Shown here piece after piece: positions 9,271-18,417 of a DNA stretch of 64,000 nt. The stretch's first letter is position 1; every line of letters begins with the position of its first letter. The notes beneath the pieces were generated by a model. The model was given only the letters and a program-made list of their open reading frames with translations. It was not told the DNA's origin and did no database searches. A program made the translations under genes and the position numbers. The DNA comes from Dictyobacter alpinus. Its GTDB lineage: Bacteria; Chloroflexota; Ktedonobacteria; Ktedonobacterales; Ktedonobacteraceae. Location: contig NZ_BIFT01000001.1 of NCBI RefSeq assembly GCF_003967575.1, positions 2,852,001 through 2,916,000 of the forward strand, given 5' to 3'.

Positions 9271-10080
9271 CTAAGCATTTGTCCTACTGACATCGATGGT
9301 TATCTGCTCAAGAAGTTTCACCATCTCCTCAACGCCCTGAACAATGGTGTCTGCATGTTCGAGGACTGCGGGGGGCGTATCCGCATGTTGGACCGCGATA
9401 GCATGGGCAGCGTAGCCATCCTGTCGCAGGCGCTCAATCTCCAGTATGCCATGCAGATCCGTACGATCGTCACCGGCGAAGATGACGCCTTTTAAATTGA
9501 AATGCTCGACAAAGCGGCGTAATGCTTTACCTTTATTGATTGTGAGGGGGGCAAGGATCTCAACTGCACGTTTGCCTTCATCGATATGCATGTTAAGTCT
9601 GGCGGCTGGTTCTTTGAGGGTATTCAGGATCAACTGACGGGCCGCTTCTGGATCATCGGCGAGACGATAATGGATCGTGCCACCAATATTTTTGCGCTGA
9701 ATGACCAGTCCAGGTATTTTTGGCTTTAACTCTTTCTCGGCCAGGTCCAGCAACTCTTTGCCAGGCTCTAAAAAGGGGACCGCCTCTGGCAGCAACTGGA
9801 CAGGATGGGTGGTGGGCAGACCATCGCACCATTCAAGTCCATGCGTGCCGATATAGGTCAGTCCCTCAAGATTCACAATACGGGCCCCATCGGCTACCGC
9901 ACGTCCGGTCAGGACACCAACATGGGCGAATTTACTGGCCCTTTGCAAATATCCTGCCGCGCCTGGATACAGTTTTGCCTCATCGGGTGTCTGAGCGATT
10001 GGACTCAATGTACCATCTATATCAAATACCAACCCCAGGGGGCGTTGAGTAAGTACCTTTGTGATATCCTCTGATACCAT
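9271..10080 (-). CDS. otsB: trehalose-6-phosphate phosphatase (HAD superfamily)
   Basis: Removes phosphate from trehalose-6-phosphate. The start is the ATG at 10080, with GGAGA 8-9 nt upstream; an in-frame ATG at 10095 overlaps that ribosome site and is rejected. The 269 residues carry HAD motif I LVFDIDGTL (Asp20, Asp22), motif II VGVLTGR, the substrate-cap segment GTHGLEW, and motif IV FAGDDRTDLHG. It lies downstream of the debranching-enzyme gene on the same strand, but a strong terminator separates them. Confidence 0.93.
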   Translation of the reverse strand: MVSEDITKVLTQRPLGLVFDIDGTLSPIAQTPDEAKLYPGAAGYLQRASKFAHVGVLTGRAVADGARIVNLEGLTYIGTHGLEWCDGLPTTHPVQLLPEAVPFLEPGKELLDLAEKELKPKIPGLVIQRKNIGGTIHYRLADDPEAARQLILNTLKEPAARLNMHIDEGKRAVEILAPLTINKGKALRRFVEHFNLKGVIFAGDDRTDLHGILEIERLRQDGYAAHAIAVQHADTPPAVLEHADTIVQGVEEMVKLLEQITIDVSRTNA

Positions 10081-10197
10081 ATGCGATTTCTCCATATTCT
10101 ATAGCTAGTGTTATAACCTTGATGCCATTGGATATTTGCCCTTACTATGTCTGATCAGGCTCAAGTTTGTCAATGAGCTTGATGGCTGGGTGCGGCT

Positions 10198-10247
10198 AAA
10201 AAAAGATACCAGAGGAGGCAACCAGGTCCCTCTGATATCTTTTTTTG
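10198..10247 (-). terminator. bidirectional intrinsic terminator after the debranching-enzyme gene
   Basis: AAAAAAAGATA and TATCTTTTTTT form the base, and CAGAGG/CCTCTG the top of the stem. The A/T tracts let it work in both directions. It sits 11 bp from the gene stop. Confidence 0.85.
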
Positions 10248-10257
10248 GTTTGAGCTT

Positions 10258-12432
10258 TTAGTAAAGAATACGTACATCCATTTCATTGTTGCGACCAATG
10301 GTGACTTGCGTATGATCATCTTCGCGTGTGAAATGCAGATGGACGCGTTGTGATCCTACATAGAGGCCATCAATCTCCAGGTTCCCTAACCACTCTGGCA
10401 GGGCTGGCTGGTGCAGCGTCAGACGCTTCTCTGCCGCATTAGGATGTAATCCTAACAAGGACATGAGTAACATGACCGGCGCACCGGAGGCCCAGGCCTG
10501 TGGTGAGCAAGAGACTGGATAGCGGGTTGGACCATAGCCTTCGCGGCGCTCAAAGCCACAATATAACTCTGGCAGGCGTGCATCGGCAAAGTGATCGCTG
10601 GCATCAAAAAGGCTTTTGAGCAGTTGTCCTGCCTCTTGCTTACCACCATAGAGCGCGAAGCCCGCGCCAATCAAGGCGGTATCGTGTGGCCAGACTGAGC
10701 CATTATGATAGCTTAAAGGATTATAGCGCGCGGCCTCGGTTGAAAGGGTACGAATACCCCAGCCACTAAACATATCCTTGCGCATCAGACGGTCAATGAT
10801 CAGGCGCGCTTTATCATCTGGTAGAATACCACTCCAGAGACACTGGCCAGCATTAGAACTCACCACATCACATGGCTCCCCATGCTCAGCCAGAGCCAGA
10901 TAAACGGTCTGCTCCTCATCCCACCAGTAGTGCTGCAAGAACTGCTCCTGAATGATCTCAGCTTTACGATCCCAGTTCTGACTATGGGCCTTGCGACCAG
11001 TTTTGAGAGCCAGATAGCTGGCACCGCGATAAGCTGCATAGGTATAGCCTTGAATCTCACTCAGAGCCAGAGGAGCGTGGGCCAGGCGTCCATCGCTATG
11101 CGAGATACTATCCCAGGAATCTTTCCAGCAGTGATTACCCAGACCAGTAGACTCACCACGCTGATACTCTATGAAGGAATCCCCGTCCCGATCACCATAC
11201 TCGAGCATCCATTTGACTGCTGCCTCAACATTTGACCAATGCTGTTCCAGAAAATCTTCATCATTGGTCCAACGCATATAAGCCTCAAATAAGATCAAAA
11301 AGAGCGGAGTCGCATCAGCTGTCCCATAATAAGGAATATAAGGAATCTCACGCATAGCTGCCATTTCACCTTCGCGGAACTCATGCAGGATCTTACCAGG
11401 CTCCTCATCGGTGAATGAATCGACCTTTGTGCCCTGATAGGCCGCCAGGAACGCCAGGGTTCCACGAGCTACCTGTGGATAAAGGGGAAGAAATTCCAGG
11501 GCCGCAATCAGCCCGTCACGACCAAAGGGACAGTTAAACCATGGAATACCAGCATAAGGATAATAGCCATAGGGAGTCATGGTGCTTAACATCATGAGAT
11601 CTCGTGTGCTACGTTCCAGCAGACGATTAAAGAAAGCGTTATCGGTGACCATAGTTGGCAGGTTGGTCTCGTTCCAGAGCGATAAGGCCTGATCGATCTT
11701 TAATTTCTCAGAAGTGGACTCATCCATGTGGGTCATAACCGTAATCTCTATCGGCACGCCCCGCTGAAGATGCAATTTCCAGTCCATGCGATCTGATTGC
11801 ATCAGGTCTGGCGTTGGAGTCGCCTCAAAGCTTGTCCAGCGCTCGACCTGATCGATGCCCTGATAGGTAAGTTTGATGCCCGTCTCATTAACCTCTGGCA
11901 GCAATTGTTTACCGCGTTGCTCACGGACCATACCACGGACCTCAAACATATCGCTATAATCCGCACCCACCCTCAAACTCAAAGTCAACGGTAAATCCAC
12001 AGTATGAAAGCTTGTCACCGTAAAAGTTTGTTTAAGGTAGTCTTGTTCTAATGTTATAAAGCGATCAATATGGACGACACCCTGTTCAAGCAGTGTATCG
12101 GCGCTTAATTGTAATGGTAAATTAGTAAGATCGATATGGCAGGCATCACTCATACGTGATGTCTGATGAGAAAGAGCAACGAGTTTCTTGCCTTCTAAAA
12201 ACAGATTGTTGGTGCGTAGAAAACGCGTTCCACGGCGAAAAAGGCCCATTTCTTGCCGTGATGCCAGGAGATCTCCACATACATCGAGCAGTAGAAAACT
12301 ATCGCCACTTTTCAGCGTAATCGATGTTGCATTAACCTGTTCTTTTTCCTCAATGAGCTTAATCGCCTCTGGTTGTACCTGCTGGCTTTCCTGAGAAGCC
12401 TGCATGGCCATATGCATTTTGTCATCTATCAT
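10258..12432 (-). CDS. amylo-alpha-1,6-glucosidase / glycogen-debranching-type enzyme
   Basis: 724 residues. The N-terminal half (about 35-240) is the beta-rich GDE_N-type domain, with LKSGDSFLLLDVCGDL and FRRGTRFLRTNNLFL. The C-terminal half (about 260-640) is a six-hairpin GDE_C-type barrel with GYYPYAGIPWFNCPFGRDGL, WKDSWDSISHSDG and SYHNGSVWPHDTALI. Acidic residues of the active site lie in the FGRDG and WPHDT loops. The family includes glycogen-debranching enzymes and hydrolases acting on related alpha-glucosides. The ATG at 12432 is preceded by AGGA. Its neighbours make trehalose, consistent with storage-glucan or compatible-solute metabolism. It has no signal peptide and is cytoplasmic. 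Confidence 0.85.
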   Translation of the reverse strand: MIDDKMHMAMQASQESQQVQPEAIKLIEEKEQVNATSITLKSGDSFLLLDVCGDLLASRQEMGLFRRGTRFLRTNNLFLEGKKLVALSHQTSRMSDACHIDLTNLPLQLSADTLLEQGVVHIDRFITLEQDYLKQTFTVTSFHTVDLPLTLSLRVGADYSDMFEVRGMVREQRGKQLLPEVNETGIKLTYQGIDQVERWTSFEATPTPDLMQSDRMDWKLHLQRGVPIEITVMTHMDESTSEKLKIDQALSLWNETNLPTMVTDNAFFNRLLERSTRDLMMLSTMTPYGYYPYAGIPWFNCPFGRDGLIAALEFLPLYPQVARGTLAFLAAYQGTKVDSFTDEEPGKILHEFREGEMAAMREIPYIPYYGTADATPLFLILFEAYMRWTNDEDFLEQHWSNVEAAVKWMLEYGDRDGDSFIEYQRGESTGLGNHCWKDSWDSISHSDGRLAHAPLALSEIQGYTYAAYRGASYLALKTGRKAHSQNWDRKAEIIQEQFLQHYWWDEEQTVYLALAEHGEPCDVVSSNAGQCLWSGILPDDKARLIIDRLMRKDMFSGWGIRTLSTEAARYNPLSYHNGSVWPHDTALIGAGFALYGGKQEAGQLLKSLFDASDHFADARLPELYCGFERREGYGPTRYPVSCSPQAWASGAPVMLLMSLLGLHPNAAEKRLTLHQPALPEWLGNLEIDGLYVGSQRVHLHFTREDDHTQVTIGRNNEMDVRILY

Positions 12433-12945
12433 GTAGTTATGTCCTACCCTAAATTATAAAAAACTAAATGCCCACGTTATAAAGCGTGGGTGAAATGCAA
12501 TAATGGGGGTAACAGTGGCACGTTGGCTTGCTACACTGGGAGGTTGGCCACAAATGGGGAAGGCTATAAAAATGGATGTTGTGTCTGCAAAAATATTGTG
12601 TGCACATACATCCAGGGGCGTCGCTGCCTCCCCGGAACGGTTATTTGCATGACCGTTGTGGGCGTACTTCTACCTCGATGTTTCAGTACCCTTTGATATT
12701 TATCGTACCTCAGGCTCCTACAACTATACATCAAAAAGGGAATTCTAGTCCTGACGCTTAGGACATTTATCCTTTTTGTGTAGTACTATTCGTCTATCAG
12801 TACGTTGAAGGATAGTGATACGTTCTGGATTATCATGGTTAACCATAGTGGATAGATACATATATAGAGTAAATATTCCTATGAAAAAGTGAAAGGCTAT
12901 GGAGGTTTTAAAGCAGGCGAGAGCTATGTTTGGCGTGGCATGGAT
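12433..12945. other. intergenic region upstream of the debranching-enzyme gene
   Basis: 513 bp without a credible gene. It contains a hairpin CCCACG-TTATAAAG-CGTGGG at 12471-12490, 40 bp before the minus-strand start. The hairpin resembles the small end hairpins of IS200/IS605-type elements, but no transposase remnant was found. Confidence 0.5.
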
Positions 12946-13000
12946 GTTTTTTCTTTAGATCGAATCCTATACTATATAGGATTCGATCTAAAGAAAAAAC
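12946..13000. terminator. very long perfect intrinsic terminator
   Basis: Two perfect 26-nt arms around a 3-nt loop (CTA), with A6 and T6 at the base. It lies 3 bp beyond the stop of the aldo/keto reductase gene and can work in both directions. Confidence 0.9.
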
Positions 13001-13003
13001 TAT

Positions 13004-13993
13004 TTACCAGCGAGATTGAACTTGTGCTCGAATACGGGTATCATAGATTTCCTGGATGCGACGCATTGTATCATCGCTTAACGCTGCCAGTTTGGAGGCG
13101 GAAGTATTATCAACTGCCTGAGCTGGATTTTTCGCACCTGGAATAATAGTGGAAACTTCCGGGAACATCAGGATCCAGCGTAGGGCGAACTGTGCCAGGG
13201 TTGTGCCCTCGGGTACCAGGGCACGTAGCTCTTCTACAGCTTGCAGGCCGGTCTCATAATCCACGCCAGAGAAGGTCTCACCTTGATCGAAGGACTCACC
13301 ATGGCGGTTAAAATTGCGGTGATCATTCGCATCAAACTGTGTATTCGCTTTAAATTTGCCGGTGAGCAGGCCGCTGGCCAGAGGAACACGGACAATGATG
13401 CCCACATTACGCTCACGGGCGGCCGCGAAGAACGCTTCTGCTGGCTTCAAGCGAAACATATTGAAGATAATCTGAACGGTCTTGAGATTAGGATACTCAA
13501 TAGCCTTTAGCGCCTCCTCAACCTTCTCCACACTGACACCATAGTTACGTAGCTTTCCCTGCTGGACCAGTGTATCCAGATGCGCGAAGACTTCTGGCAT
13601 CGAGTAGACTTCAGTGGGAGGACAATGCAACTGGAGCAAGTCCAGTGCCTCGACATCCAGATTGCGCAAGCTACGCTCAACAAAACTGGTTAACTGTTGT
13701 GTATCTTTATAACCTGCTGCGACATGTGGAGAGAGCCGACGACCAGCCTTAGTCGCGATAAAAAGCGGCTCACTGCGCTCTTTACGCACTTGAGCCACCA
13801 GGCGTTCGGAGTGTCCATCGCCATACACATCAGCAGTATCAATGAAATTCACACCTTCATCAATAGCTTTATTGAGGGCCGCAAGTCCTGCCGAATCATC
13901 CTTTTGTCCCCAGGCATCGCCACCGATACCCCAGGAACCAAAACCGATCTCCGAAGGTTTCCAGCCAGTACGTCCAAGTGTACGATACTGCAT
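13004..13993 (-). CDS. aldo/keto reductase
   Basis: An NADPH-dependent carbonyl reductase of the AKR superfamily, 329 residues. The ATG at 13993 has AAAGGAA 8 nt upstream; a longer frame to 14101 has no such site. The catalytic tetrad is complete: Asp52 and Tyr57 (FIDTADVYGDGHSE), Lys82 (FIATKAG) and His123 (LLQLHCPP). The C-terminal cofactor signature VSTIIPGAKNPAQA is present. It looks like the AKR11/YajO-type general aldo/keto reductases. The substrate is unknown, and it is transcribed alone. Confidence 0.93.
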   Translation of the reverse strand: MQYRTLGRTGWKPSEIGFGSWGIGGDAWGQKDDSAGLAALNKAIDEGVNFIDTADVYGDGHSERLVAQVRKERSEPLFIATKAGRRLSPHVAAGYKDTQQLTSFVERSLRNLDVEALDLLQLHCPPTEVYSMPEVFAHLDTLVQQGKLRNYGVSVEKVEEALKAIEYPNLKTVQIIFNMFRLKPAEAFFAAARERNVGIIVRVPLASGLLTGKFKANTQFDANDHRNFNRHGESFDQGETFSGVDYETGLQAVEELRALVPEGTTLAQFALRWILMFPEVSTIIPGAKNPAQAVDNTSASKLAALSDDTMRRIQEIYDTRIRAQVQSRW

Positions 13994-14167
13994 ATCTGCA
14001 TTTCCTTTCGACGAATTACAATGTATATATATTTGGTTCCTGTATAGCTTATCCCAAATAACGCTCGCTTGTAAAATCAAGCCACAAATCTGTGCATGCA
14101 ACTTAAGCGCATCCTGGTCGAAATTGCGGGGAACATTAGACTACGACGTGTTTGGGGGACATATCTT

Positions 14168-14204
14168 ACGTGAACAGGTGGCAGGTGCAAGACCTGCCGT
14201 TACA
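14168..14204. repeat. solo half-copy of repeat family II
   Basis: TACGTGAACAGG, GCAGG, CAAG and CCTGCCG follow one another here, matching the right arm of the inverted-repeat element at 32.1-32.24 kb at most positions. No inverted partner was found nearby, so it is a remnant or a solo end. Confidence 0.6.
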
Positions 14205-14256
14205 CGGGGAGAGCGAATCATTGGGTGTGAGGGCCGAATATACGTGTGTGTGTTTA

Positions 14257-14640
14257 TCACAGGACGAGTTTCTGCATGAGTGTGTGCAGGGTTTGTTCGG
14301 GATGCTGGCAGAGGCCTGAGTGTACGGGTGAGAGTTGTATCGTGGCGCTGCGGGGCGCTACGAGCCATTGGAAGCGTTCGGATTGGGACAGTTGTCCAAC
14401 CGGGCCACTTTCAGCTTTACCTTCGCATACCTGGAGAAAGTGATGGAGTTGTATCTGTAGCGCTGCCAGATCTAATGTGGGCGCAAAAGCCTGGAGGCGG
14501 GCTTCATCGACATGGATGAGCGCACCCAGGAAACGGCGTGTACGGCAATAGAGAATGACTCCAACGTTGATACACTCGCCACGGTCTACACGCGGTACAA
14601 CACGAATAATGGCATAATCATATGAGCTGGTCGCGGGCAC
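14257..14640 (-). CDS. DUF3037 family protein
   Basis: 127 residues from a GTG start, fixed by a near-perfect AGAGGAGG site 6 nt upstream that lies inside the preceding gene. The N-terminus SYDYAIIRVVPRVDRGECINVGVILYC is the typical DUF3037 opening. The gene overlaps the 3' end of the HipA-like kinase gene by 23 bp, so the two are translationally linked. DUF3037 has no known biochemical function, but the pairing with a HipA-like kinase is seen elsewhere (established co-occurrence, recalled rather than searched). Confidence 0.85.
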   Translation of the reverse strand: MPATSSYDYAIIRVVPRVDRGECINVGVILYCRTRRFLGALIHVDEARLQAFAPTLDLAALQIQLHHFLQVCEGKAESGPVGQLSQSERFQWLVAPRSATIQLSPVHSGLCQHPEQTLHTLMQKLVL

Positions 14641-15400
14641 GCAGAGCCTCCTCTACAAAGATAGACGAATGCGCCAGGCGATCCAGCAAGTAATCCAGAT
14701 ACGCTTGTCGATGCAACGCCGGCGTTGCGAAGGTTGTATCCTGTTCTAGCCAGGATTCCGGGATAGCATTGATGATGTTTGTCATGTCTTCGGTCGTCAA
14801 CCGGGCCCGCAGGCGCTGGTCAGCCTCTGGCAACATACTGGCAACTGGTAGCAAGACATGGCTTTTAATTGAGGTAAAAGGTATGCGGCTACGCGCCATG
14901 TAGTCCGAGTTGACATGATGGAAATAGAGGGACGCTCCATGGTCGATAAGCATCAGACGTTGATGCCACCAGAGCATGTTTGTGTTGCGTGGGGTGCGAT
15001 CGACATTGGTCACAAAGGCGTCAAACCAGAGAATAGCTGAGGCCAGCAAAGGATCAAGCTCACGGGCATCCAGGGCATCAAAGGTCAGCGCGCCCGGTAG
15101 GAAATCCAGGGCCAGATTGAGTCCCGCGCTTGCTTTAAGCAATTCCTGAATCTCAAAATCCGGTTCCATACGACCGAGGACCGGGTCCAACTCCATAAAG
15201 ACAATCTCGGGGACGGGTAGTCCCAGGCTGCGGGCAATCTCTCCGGCAACCAGTTCCGCGATCAGCGCCTTTAAGCCCTGACCCGCGCCGCGAAATTTCA
15301 GCACATATAAGCCATCGTCGTCGGCTTCTACGATGGCTGGTAGCGACCCTCCTTCTCGCAATGGGGTCACATAACGTGTGGCGGTTATTGTTCTCAACAT
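14618..15400 (-). CDS. HipA-like kinase (HipA_2-type)
   Basis: 260 residues related to the HipA/PI4K-like kinase fold. Visible are the beta-strand Lys LYVLKFRG, the catalytic loop WFDAFVTNVDRTPRNTN with Asp and Asn, and the metal-binding Asp in LMLIDHGASLYF. These active-site residues are intact. It lacks the N-terminal subdomain of classical HipA and has no HipB-like DNA-binding antitoxin beside it. Instead its downstream partner is DUF3037, overlapping by 23 bp. It could phosphorylate a protein or a small molecule; no toxin role can be assumed. Confidence 0.82.
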   Translation of the reverse strand: MLRTITATRYVTPLREGGSLPAIVEADDDGLYVLKFRGAGQGLKALIAELVAGEIARSLGLPVPEIVFMELDPVLGRMEPDFEIQELLKASAGLNLALDFLPGALTFDALDARELDPLLASAILWFDAFVTNVDRTPRNTNMLWWHQRLMLIDHGASLYFHHVNSDYMARSRIPFTSIKSHVLLPVASMLPEADQRLRARLTTEDMTNIINAIPESWLEQDTTFATPALHRQAYLDYLLDRLAHSSIFVEEALRARDQLI

Positions 15401-15598
15401 AGCTTCATTTTAACATAACTCAACCTGATATGGACATGGGGAAAAGTTGGTCGGACGTGAACGCGGATGCGTGCTTGTATTGTTGTAGTTAATTTGGCTG
15501 TCATAGTTAACTTTTGCTAGCTTTTGACGTGATATAGCTATATGCTATTTGGATAGTAGAGAGAATATACAATAATTGGAAGAGGTTTACAGAAATAT

Positions 15599-16348
15599 AT
15601 GGCAAATACATTACAGGGTAAAGTTGCTCTGATTACTGGTGCTTCGTCGGGTATTGGTGCAGCTTCAGCTTTGTCGCTAGCTGCTGAAGGAGCACATGTG
15701 GCAGTGGTGGCACGACGTGGTGAGCGTTTACAGGACCTGGTACGCCAGATCCAAAAAAATGGTGGTCAGGCTTTGCCGATTGTGGCGGATGTGGCGGATG
15801 AGCAGGAAGTGGCCGAGATGGTGAAGCATGTCAAAAATACATTGGGACGTATCGATATTCTGGTGAATAATGCAGGTGTGATGCTGCTTGGCCAGATTGA
15901 TGGCGCCAATACCGAGGATTGGCGGCGCATGGTGGCGATTAATGTGATGGGTCTCATGTATACTACACATGCGGTATTGCCGATTATGAAAGAGCAGAAT
16001 CGCGGCCACATCGTGAATATCTCATCGGTGGCGGGCCGCGTAGCGCGTGCCGGTAGTGGTGTCTACAATGTCACCAAATGGGGCGTGGTGGCCTTCTCAG
16101 AGGCACTGCGACAGGAATCATATAAAAATAATATTCGTGTAACGGTCATCGAGCCGGGTGCGGTCGCCACAGAATTGACCGATCATATTACCGATGAGGC
16201 CGCCAAACAGAAGCAGGGTGAATGGTTACAAGGTCTGACACCCCTGGAGAGCGAAGATATTGCCGCCGCAATCGTCTATGCAGTTACCCAGCCCGAACGC
16301 GTTAATGTGAATGAAATCTTAATTCGTCCTACCGGTCAAGACCGCTAG
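15599..16348 (+). CDS. short-chain dehydrogenase/reductase (SDR)
   Basis: A 249-residue classical SDR, NAD(P)-dependent. The cofactor motif LITGASSGIG spans residues 11-20, NNAG is at 90-93, the catalytic Ser is about 143, and Tyr156 and Lys160 lie in VYNVTKW. The Arg-Arg pair after strand 2 (VVARRGE) suggests NADPH preference. GGAAGAGG precedes the ATG. It resembles YdfG/clavulanate-dehydrogenase-like oxidoreductases. It is monocistronic and followed by a terminator. Confidence 0.93.
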   Translation: MANTLQGKVALITGASSGIGAASALSLAAEGAHVAVVARRGERLQDLVRQIQKNGGQALPIVADVADEQEVAEMVKHVKNTLGRIDILVNNAGVMLLGQIDGANTEDWRRMVAINVMGLMYTTHAVLPIMKEQNRGHIVNISSVAGRVARAGSGVYNVTKWGVVAFSEALRQESYKNNIRVTVIEPGAVATELTDHITDEAAKQKQGEWLQGLTPLESEDIAAAIVYAVTQPERVNVNEILIRPTGQDR

Positions 16349-16368
16349 GCATTTTTCTAAAGCTTAAT

Positions 16369-16402
16369 ATGTCCTGCCAGCCAGGACTGTCAGGTTTTTT
16401 TC
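16369..16402 (+). terminator. intrinsic terminator after the SDR gene
   Basis: GTCCTG and CAGGAC form a short stem, and the second CAGG runs into TTTTTTT. Confidence 0.75.
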
Positions 16403-16439
16403 GTATATACTAGAAGCGAACCAACAAATGTTAGCGAGA

Positions 16440-17438
16440 TTAGCGGAAACGTTTGTTGGTTTCTCTTTGTAGCAATGTTTTGACATCCTCAGGACGAATT
16501 ATGGCGATGTCGCCTGGTATGCAACGTTTGAAGGCGGCCAGGGCATTACCAAATGTGAGCGGTGTGAGATGGGGACCCGTTTGCTGTTCGGCCAGTTCTT
16601 GATAGAGTGGGCCTTTCAAGTGTGCATAGAGGTAGCCGGCATCAAAGGCATCTCCCGAACCAAAGCGGGCATGTCCACCGGTGTCAAAGACGGAGACATG
16701 AGTATATTTTCCATGATCAAGATGGGCTGATCCTTCACTACCGAGGGTCAGTACCAGAGCTTTATCGCTACCAAAACGGTTTGCCATCTGATGCAGGACG
16801 GTCTGAGGATCGCCCTGGAAATTCCAGATCTCGGTGGCGTCGGCATAGGAGCAGAAGAGGATACTGGCTTGCTGGCAGGCCGCTTCGAGCTGTGTCGCGG
16901 CCTCGCTGGCCGACCAGAGTTTGGCACGGTAATTGACATCAAATGAGAGCGGCACCTGTTGGGCACGGGCACGGTCCAGGAGACGCTGGAAGACCGTGCG
17001 GGCCTGGGTGCTGAGGGCGGGCGTGATACCGGTCAGGTGGAGCAGGCGGGCATTATCTACCAGTTGATAATTGACGGCATCGGGATCGATCAGGGCGCAG
17101 GCCGAGTTGGCGCGATCATAGTAGACCTGAAGACCGATGGGTCGGGGAGCCTCCTCAACATAAAATGTACCCAGACGGGCAGTAGGCGCAGCCCAGACAA
17201 TCTGGCTTACATCAATCCCATGGCTACGTAATACCCTCTCTACATGCCTCCCCAAAGGATTGTCTGGCAGGCAGGAGAGCCATGAGACGCGATAGTTCAG
17301 ACGGGCCAGGCTGGCCAAGGTATTCGACTCGCTACCACCCACATGGATATCCAGACTGGGAGTACTCTCCAGCCGATTACCCACTGGCGTGGTCAGACGA
17401 AACATGGTTTCCCCAAAACTAATAACATCTACTGGCAT
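16440..17438 (-). CDS. kdgK: PfkB-family sugar kinase, probably 2-keto-3-deoxygluconate kinase
   Basis: 332 residues of the ribokinase/PfkB fold. The N-terminus VISFGETMFRLTTP and the VGGSESNTLASLARLNY block match KDG kinases. The C-terminal anion-hole and catalytic-base motif is VFDTGGHARFGSGDAFDAGYL, with GSGDAF in place of the common GAGDAF. It would make 2-keto-3-deoxy-6-phosphogluconate, the substrate of the aldolase encoded divergently next door; that linkage supports the assignment. Other PfkB substrates (fructose, ribose) are less likely. The Shine-Dalgarno is weak (GAAAG). Confidence 0.85.
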   Translation of the reverse strand: MPVDVISFGETMFRLTTPVGNRLESTPSLDIHVGGSESNTLASLARLNYRVSWLSCLPDNPLGRHVERVLRSHGIDVSQIVWAAPTARLGTFYVEEAPRPIGLQVYYDRANSACALIDPDAVNYQLVDNARLLHLTGITPALSTQARTVFQRLLDRARAQQVPLSFDVNYRAKLWSASEAATQLEAACQQASILFCSYADATEIWNFQGDPQTVLHQMANRFGSDKALVLTLGSEGSAHLDHGKYTHVSVFDTGGHARFGSGDAFDAGYLYAHLKGPLYQELAEQQTGPHLTPLTFGNALAAFKRCIPGDIAIIRPEDVKTLLQRETNKRFR

Positions 17439-17522
17439 AAGTTTTCGCTTTCTTTCGCTACAAGCATATATTCATAACGCCAATCGGGATGAATAAGCGC
17501 CATGTAGATTGCGCTTAAAAAG

Positions 17523-17637
17523 CAATCGTGAACGCCGCTCACTCGCGGCTAGTGAAGTCGCCACAGCTCAAGCATGGAAGCCTGAACTTTTCTGACGAAG
17601 CGTTTCAGCCTGTCAGGCGACTTCACTCACACGATTG
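17523..17637. other. 115-bp multi-stem inverted-repeat element between kdgK and eda
   Basis: The outer stem is CAATCGTG/CACGATTG (17523-17530, 17630-17637). Inside are a small hairpin GCCGC-TCACTC-GCGGC and a 12-bp stem AGTGAAGTCGCC/GGCGACTTCACT (17551-17562, 17616-17627), with further pairing in the 53-nt middle. It may be a structured RNA in the kdgK leader, a regulatory site between divergent promoters, or a small mobile repeat. A TATAAT for eda lies downstream at 17670-17675. Confidence 0.55.
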
Positions 17638-17719
17638 AAAGGTAGGCCGGAACGCACTTTTATACATGATATAATGAGATAACTGCATAAGACAACTATC
17701 GATTAAAGGGATACACATT

Positions 17720-18349
17720 ATGCCACAAAAAAGCAGCAAGGTTCTTCAGCCACGGATGCCGATCGCAATTGTACGGCTGGACAATCTGGATAACGCGCTT
17801 GAGATCAGCGGGGCCCTTTTAGAGGGCGGCATCACTACCATTGAGTTTACTTTGACCAATTCCAGAGCCAACGAAGTAATTAGCAGGGTACGCCAGAAAT
17901 TTGGTGAGCGTCTGACCGTGGGGGCCGGTACCGTGCTGGATGGCATGATGGCCCAGGATTCAATGGATGCTGGCGCCCAGTTTCTGGTGACCCCCATCCT
18001 TGCATTGGATGTGATTGAGAAGAGCAAGGAACGGGACATTCCTGTTGTCTGTGGTGCCTATACCCCTACCGAGATCTGGACTGCATGGAAAGCCGGCGCG
18101 GAACTGGTCAAGGTTTTTCCTGCCAGTCAGTTAGGCCCATGTTATTTCAAAGATATTCTGGCTCCACTCCCTCAACTGCAACTGGTGCCAACCGGTGGCG
18201 TGAATCTAGATACCTGTGGAGCATTCCTGGCCGCCGGCGCGTATACCGTCGCCGTTGGGAGCCAACTGGTCAGTAAAGATATTGTGCGTCAGAAAGACTG
18301 GAAAGCTCTGGCTGCGCTGGCCAATCAATATCTTGAGGCATGTCGATAA
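17720..18349 (+). CDS. eda: 2-dehydro-3-deoxy-phosphogluconate (KDPG) aldolase
   Basis: Cleaves KDPG to pyruvate and glyceraldehyde-3-phosphate (Entner-Doudoroff and uronate pathways). 209 residues form a class I TIM barrel with catalytic Glu42 (ITTIEFTLT) and Schiff-base Lys131 (AELVKVFPAS); VGAGTVLD and VPTGGVNLD phosphate-binding loops are present. AAAGGGA precedes the ATG. It is divergent from kdgK and 68 bp upstream of a LarA-type gene on the same strand, forming a small sugar-acid unit. Confidence 0.95.
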   Translation: MPQKSSKVLQPRMPIAIVRLDNLDNALEISGALLEGGITTIEFTLTNSRANEVISRVRQKFGERLTVGAGTVLDGMMAQDSMDAGAQFLVTPILALDVIEKSKERDIPVVCGAYTPTEIWTAWKAGAELVKVFPASQLGPCYFKDILAPLPQLQLVPTGGVNLDTCGAFLAAGAYTVAVGSQLVSKDIVRQKDWKALAALANQYLEACR

Positions 18350-18417
18350 ATCATTGGATCGGGTCCGAAGATGATCGCTTCGTATGTATATTTACATAGC
18401 TATAAAGGAAACCATCC

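Noticed and set aside
12471..12490. Insertion-sequence end (IS200/IS605)
   Set aside because: A single short hairpin without a transposase fragment or a second end is too little evidence.
12490..12761. Small Cys-rich frames upstream of the debranching enzyme
   Set aside because: No ribosome site, no family resemblance, and two overlapping frames of equal quality; treated as intergenic.
13004..13146. Plus-strand 85-residue frame starting at 12889
   Set aside because: It runs through the terminator palindrome and into the antisense of the aldo/keto reductase.
14257..15400. HipBA toxin-antitoxin module
   Set aside because: No HipB-like helix-turn-helix protein is present and the kinase is the short HipA_2-like type; the evidence supports only a kinase with DUF3037.
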